Positions 60,679 through 64,000 of a DNA stretch of 64,000 bases are shown piece by piece. The DNA is from Pseudonocardia halophobica (GTDB lineage: Bacteria; Actinomycetota; Actinomycetes; Mycobacteriales; Pseudonocardiaceae), in the NCBI RefSeq assembly GCF_027922425.1, contig NZ_BSFQ01000002.1, forward strand, positions 62,001 through 126,000. Direction: 5' to 3'. The notes under the pieces are model-generated. The model searched no databases. It was not told where the DNA came from and was given only the letters and a program-made list of their open reading frames with translations. Made by a program: the position numbers and the translations under genes. The first letter of the stretch is position 1. Each line of letters begins with the position of its first letter.

Positions 60679-61437
60679 TCAGTCCTCCTCGGGCACCGAG
60701 ACGGTCGTGCGCTCGTCGACCTCGAGCGCGGCGGCGGCGTAGGAGTGCACGTGCCGGGTCATCCGGCGGACCGCCGCGTCGGCGTCGCGCTCCTTGATCG
60801 CCCGGGTGACCGACCGGTGGGCGCGGACCGTGATGTCGCGGACCTCGTCGTTGACGAAGCCCTCGTTGTGGGTCGTGGTGTAGATCGCCCGCGACAGCGC
60901 CATCATGATGCCGGTCAGGATCTCGTTGTGGCTGGCGGTGGCCACGGCGATGTGCCAGTCCACGTTGGCGCGCAGGAACCCCTCGAGGTCCGCGCTCGCC
61001 GCGATCTCCTCGTTGACGGCCTCGAGGCGCCGCAGGTCCCCGGCGGTCCGGTGCTGCGCCGCGAGCCGGGCGCACGAGGGCTCGATCGCCTCACGGGTCT
61101 CGTGCACCGAGGCGAGGCGGATCTGCCGGCCCCGGATCAGGAGCTCGAGCGAACTGGCGACGGACTCCTCGCCCGGGCGCTGCACGAACGCTCCGCCGGC
61201 GCGGCCGGCCTTGATGCGGATGAGGCCCTGCACCTCGAGGATGCGCAACGCCTCGCGCACCGTGGTGCGACTCATCCGGGTCTGGGTGACGAGCTCGCGC
61301 TCCGGGGGGAGCGGGGTGCCCTCCGGGTACTCGCCCGAGAGGATGCGTTCGCGCAGCTCGTTGGCGAGGACGTCGGAGGCCTTGGGGACCTCCATCGGGG
61401 AGAGCCGGATCGCCGACCGGGCGTCGCCTGCAGCCAT
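60679..61437 (-). CDS. GntR-family regulator (FadR/FCD type), likely local regulon master
   Basis: The 252-residue protein has a winged helix (VLANELRERILSGEYPEGTP, MSRTTVREALRILEVQGLI, KAGRAGGAFV) and an FCD domain with DWHIAVATASHNEIL and RAHRSVTRAIKERDA. AAAGGAGG precedes the ATG at 61437. Its own promoter carries an AGGTCTGACC site at 61461, and five similar sites lie before the nearby acyl-CoA genes. Confidence 0.9.
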   Translation of the reverse strand: MAAGDARSAIRLSPMEVPKASDVLANELRERILSGEYPEGTPLPPERELVTQTRMSRTTVREALRILEVQGLIRIKAGRAGGAFVQRPGEESVASSLELLIRGRQIRLASVHETREAIEPSCARLAAQHRTAGDLRRLEAVNEEIAASADLEGFLRANVDWHIAVATASHNEILTGIMMALSRAIYTTTHNEGFVNDEVRDITVRAHRSVTRAIKERDADAAVRRMTRHVHSYAAAALEVDERTTVSVPEED

Positions 61438-61460
61438 GGGGGCCTCCTTTCCTGGTCTAA

Positions 61461-61470
61461 AGGTCTGACC
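61461..61470. promoter_or_regulatory. GntR-type operator AGGTCTGACC
   Basis: It lies between the GntR gene and the divergent acyl-CoA dehydrogenase at 61537, so it may control both. Confidence 0.55.
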
Positions 61471-61536
61471 CAATTTACCATCGTCGCGGGCCATGACGTC
61501 GTTGTCACCCGCCCGCGAGCCGAGTAGGAGCAACTC

Positions 61537-62616
61537 ATGCGTTGGGAACTCTCTGCCGAGCAGGCCGACTTCCGGTCGGTGCTCGCGGACTGGCTGGGTG
61601 GGACCTGCCCGCCGGAGACGCTGCGCGGCTGGCTCGACGCCGGCGACCACGCCTCGTTCGAGGAGCGTTTCGTGTGCGAGGGCTGGTTCGGGGTCGGGTC
61701 CCCCGAGGACCTCGGCGGCGAGGGTGGTGGGCTGGTCGAGCTCGCCCTGGCCGCGGAGGAGCTCGGCAGGCGAGCGGCGCCGTCTGCCGCATGGCTCGGC
61801 TCGATGCTCGCGCTTCCCGCGCTGGCGGGGATGCCCGAGGCGGCCAAGGCGCTCCTGGCCGACGGCGTGACCACGGTGCTGGCCTCGTCGGCGGGTGTCG
61901 TCCCGACCGCGGAGACCGGGGTGACCGGTGACGGATCGCGGCTCGGCGGAACCGTCGGCACGGTGCTCGCCGCGGACCGCGCGCGCCGGCTGGTCGTCCC
62001 GGTCGGCGGAGAGCGGCCCTCCCTGCAGCTCGTGGAGGTCGACCAGCCGGGGGTGCGGATCCGCCTGCGGGCTCTCACCGACCGCAGCCGCTCGGTGGCC
62101 GACGTCGAGCTCGACGGCGCCCACGGCACCGCGATCCCGCTCGAGGGGCCCGAGGTCCTGGAGGCCGCGGCGTTGCGGGCCGCGGTGCTGGTCGCGGCCG
62201 ACGCGCTCGGGGTCATGGAGCAGATGCTCGACTCGACGGTCGAGTACACGCTGCAGCGCAAGCAGTTCGCCGTCCCGATCGGCTCTTTCCAGGCGGTCAA
62301 GCACGCGGCCGCGGAGATGTTGGTGAAGGTCGAGTCCGCCCGGTCGATCGTGTACCTCGCCGCCGCCTCCGTCGAAGCCGGCCATCCCGACGCGCCACTC
62401 CACGCCGCGGCCGCGAAGGCACAGGTGTGCGGTGCGGCGTCCGCGGCTGCGGACGCGGCCCTGACGCTGCACGGGGCGATCGGCTACACCTGGGAGCACG
62501 ACCTGCAGATCTTCTACAAGCGGGCCAAGCTCGACGCCGAGCTGTTCGGTTCACCCGCGGCATGGAACGACCGGCTGGCGGACCGGCTGGCGCTGGTCCC
62601 GGGCGCGCCGGCGTAG
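61537..62616 (+). CDS. Acyl-CoA dehydrogenase family protein (short form)
   Basis: The 359-residue protein is shorter and more divergent than the others: GWFGVGSPEDLGGEGGG, a weak middle domain, YTLQRKQFAVPIGSFQAVKH and TLHGAIGYTWEHDLQIFYKR. In such pairs one subunit often lacks part of the FAD or active-site set, and it may form a heteromer with the dehydrogenase at 62725. Confidence 0.88.
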   Translation: MRWELSAEQADFRSVLADWLGGTCPPETLRGWLDAGDHASFEERFVCEGWFGVGSPEDLGGEGGGLVELALAAEELGRRAAPSAAWLGSMLALPALAGMPEAAKALLADGVTTVLASSAGVVPTAETGVTGDGSRLGGTVGTVLAADRARRLVVPVGGERPSLQLVEVDQPGVRIRLRALTDRSRSVADVELDGAHGTAIPLEGPEVLEAAALRAAVLVAADALGVMEQMLDSTVEYTLQRKQFAVPIGSFQAVKHAAAEMLVKVESARSIVYLAAASVEAGHPDAPLHAAAAKAQVCGAASAAADAALTLHGAIGYTWEHDLQIFYKRAKLDAELFGSPAAWNDRLADRLALVPGAPA

Positions 62617-62668
62617 CTCCACCCCTGTTCGGTATGACCTTTCCCACGGCGACGAGTGTCGCCAGTTT

Positions 62669-62678
62669 TGGTCAGTCC
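62669..62678. promoter_or_regulatory. GntR-type operator variant TGGTCAGTCC
   Basis: One base differs from TGGTCAGACC. It lies 47 bases before the GTG of the next acyl-CoA dehydrogenase. Confidence 0.4.
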
Positions 62679-62724
62679 TTTGTTACGATCGACCGCGCAG
62701 TGACGACGTGGTCGGAGGAGGTGC

Positions 62725-63894
62725 GTGGTGGACTTCGAGCTCACCGATGACCAGTCGACGATCCGGGACGCGGTCCGGGACCTGGCCGGCAAGTTCGACG
62801 ACCAGTACTGGTTGGAGCACGACCGGGACAAGCAGTTCCCGACCGAGTTCTACGACGCGCTGGCCACGGGCGGCTGGCTCGGCATCACCACCCCGGAGGA
62901 GTACGGCGGCCACGGGTTCGGCATCACCGAGGCGTCGATCCTGATCGAGGAGGTCGCCAAGTCCGGCGGCGGCATGAACGCCGCCTCGGCGATCCACCTG
63001 TCGATCTTCGGCATGCACCCCGTGATCAAGCACGGCTCCGACGAGCTGAAGAAGCGCACCCTGCCGCGGATCGTCGACGGCTCGCTGCACGTGTGCTTCG
63101 GGGTGACGGAGCCCGGCGCGGGCCTGGACACCACGCGGATCACGACCTTCGCCAGGCGCGAGGGCGACCACTACCGGGTCAACGGCCGCAAGGTGTGGAT
63201 CTCGAAGGCCGTCGAGTCGGAGAAGGTCCTGCTGCTGACCCGCACGCAGAAGGTCGACGAGGTCGCGAAGAAGACGGACGGCATGACGCTGTTCCTCACC
63301 GACCTCGACCGGTCGAGGATCGACATCCGGCCCATCCCGAAGATGGGCCGCAACGCCGTCACCTCGAACGAGCTGTTCATCGACGACCTGATGATCCCCG
63401 TCGAGGACCGCGTCGGCGAGGAGGGCAAGGGCTTCACCTACATCCTCGACGGGCTCAACCCCGAGCGGATGCTGGTCGCGGCCGAGGCGCTCGGCCTGGG
63501 CCGGGTCGCGCTGGACCGCGCGGTGACCTACGGCAACCAGCGCGAGGTGTTCGGCCGGCCGATCGGCATGAACCAGGGCCTGCAGTTCCCGCTGGCGGAC
63601 TCGCTGGCCCGCCTCGACGCCGCGGAGCTGGTGCTGCGCAAGGCGACCTGGCTCTACGACCAGGGCAAACCGTGCGGCCGGGAGGCCAACACCGCCAAGT
63701 ACCTGTGCGCCGACGCCGGCTTCCAGGCCGCGGACCGGGCGCTGCAGACCCACGGCGGGATGGGCTACTCGGAGGAGTACAACGTTGCCCGGTACTTCCG
63801 CGAGGCCCGCCTGCTCAAGATCGCGCCGCTCAGCCAGGAGATGGTGCTCAACTACCTGGGCTCGCACGTGCTGGGCCTGCCGAGGAGCTACTGA
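62725..63894 (+). CDS. Acyl-CoA dehydrogenase family protein
   Basis: The 389-residue protein has GWLGITTPEEYGGHGFG, FGVTEPGAGLDTTRITTFA, NGRKVWISKAVESEKV, YGNQREVFGRPIGMNQGLQF and THGGMGYSEEYNVARYFRE. GGAGGAG precedes the GTG start; a second GTG three bases on is also possible. It is followed with a one-base overlap by an SDR gene. Confidence 0.93.
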   Translation: MVDFELTDDQSTIRDAVRDLAGKFDDQYWLEHDRDKQFPTEFYDALATGGWLGITTPEEYGGHGFGITEASILIEEVAKSGGGMNAASAIHLSIFGMHPVIKHGSDELKKRTLPRIVDGSLHVCFGVTEPGAGLDTTRITTFARREGDHYRVNGRKVWISKAVESEKVLLLTRTQKVDEVAKKTDGMTLFLTDLDRSRIDIRPIPKMGRNAVTSNELFIDDLMIPVEDRVGEEGKGFTYILDGLNPERMLVAAEALGLGRVALDRAVTYGNQREVFGRPIGMNQGLQFPLADSLARLDAAELVLRKATWLYDQGKPCGREANTAKYLCADAGFQAADRALQTHGGMGYSEEYNVARYFREARLLKIAPLSQEMVLNYLGSHVLGLPRSY

Positions 63895-64000
63895 TGCCCG
63901 CGCTCGAGGCGTTTTCCCTGGACGGCCGCGCGGCCCTGGTCACAGGCGCCGGCGGAGGGATCGGCGCCGCCGTCGCCACCGCGTTCGCCCGTGCGGGCGC
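63894..64000 (+). CDS. SDR-family oxidoreductase, N-terminal part (cut by window edge)
   Basis: Thirty-five residues are visible, beginning MPALEAFSLDGRAALV. They include the TGAGGGIGAAVA nucleotide-binding motif of short-chain dehydrogenases. The catalytic part lies outside the window. The ATG overlaps the stop of the dehydrogenase gene. Confidence 0.8.
   Translation, partial: MPALEAFSLDGRAALVTGAGGGIGAAVATAFARAG

Noticed and set aside
1..64000. CRISPR arrays, rRNA or tRNA genes
   Set aside because: No regularly spaced repeats with unique spacers, no conserved rRNA segments and no cloverleaf with a TTCGA-type T-loop were recognised on reading; a tRNAscan run would settle the tRNA question.

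Overview
The window is very GC-rich, has dense ATGA/GTGA gene overlaps and many GTG starts. It carries a Rieske/cytochrome bc branch, large GntR/FCD and PaaX regulators, MHS-type symporters and clustered P450s. This fits an actinomycete, most likely Pseudonocardiales (for example Pseudonocardia); the assignment is inferred from gene content only.

Region 1 (1-9.8 kb) is a redox and ion module. The start of a cytochrome c oxidase subunit II gene diverges from a qcrB-qcrC-qcrA operon, whose order differs from the usual qcrCAB. Then come a deazaflavin-type nitroreductase, a ClC channel/antiporter coupled to a MarR regulator, an SPW membrane protein, and two copies of an unrecognised small protein that share a duplicated upstream leader. 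Eight sites made of about 7-bp half-sites (CGYMAGG-like), repeated exactly every 11 bp, lie here, mostly in the non-coding gaps. They look like operators of one OmpR/PhoB-type response regulator that is not itself in the window.

Region 2 (9.8-18.1 kb, minus strand) is an eight-gene complex I-like operon: nuoA, a fusion resembling cofactor-free NuoB plus NuoD, then nuoH-J-K-L-M-N. There is no nuoC, E, F, G or I. The NuoB-like part lacks the N2 cluster cysteines, and several quinone-site or proton-path residues in NuoA, NuoH, NuoM and NuoN are changed. This is the best candidate for an undescribed system: a membrane arm whose electron-input module has been replaced by a degenerate cap.

Region 3 (18.5-20.7 kb) holds an IS481-family element and a scar of older, mutually truncated transposase pieces. 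It separates the respiratory half from the catabolic half.

Region 4 (20.7-42.2 kb) is catabolic. A seven-gene minus-strand operon carries a flavin aromatic hydroxylase, an alpha/beta-hydrolase, an NTF2-like protein, an FAH-family protein, a cupin, a DUF3500 protein and a CoA transferase, with a divergent GntR regulator. Two back-to-back P450 systems follow, one with a [2Fe-2S] ferredoxin and reductase, one with a [3Fe-4S] ferredoxin. Then come an aldehyde dehydrogenase pseudogene, a GntR regulator, and a tightly coupled operon of MHS transporter, two amidohydrolase-2 proteins, FMN hydroxy-acid oxidase, Rieske protein, HpcH/HpaI aldolase, phosphotriesterase-like lactonase and PDR-type reductase.

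Region 5 (42.3-64 kb) is acyl-CoA metabolism: five acyl-CoA synthetases, three acyl-CoA dehydrogenases, an MHS transporter, and SDRs, one lacking YxxxK. It also holds a three-gene 2-hydroxyacyl-CoA dehydratase/benzoyl-CoA reductase-like set with its ATPase activator, an oxygen-sensitive system that is surprising next to P450s. Six promoters here carry the palindrome TGGTCTGACC or a one-base variant. One lies in front of the GntR/FCD gene at 61437, which suggests a local regulon. No rRNA, tRNA or CRISPR array was seen.
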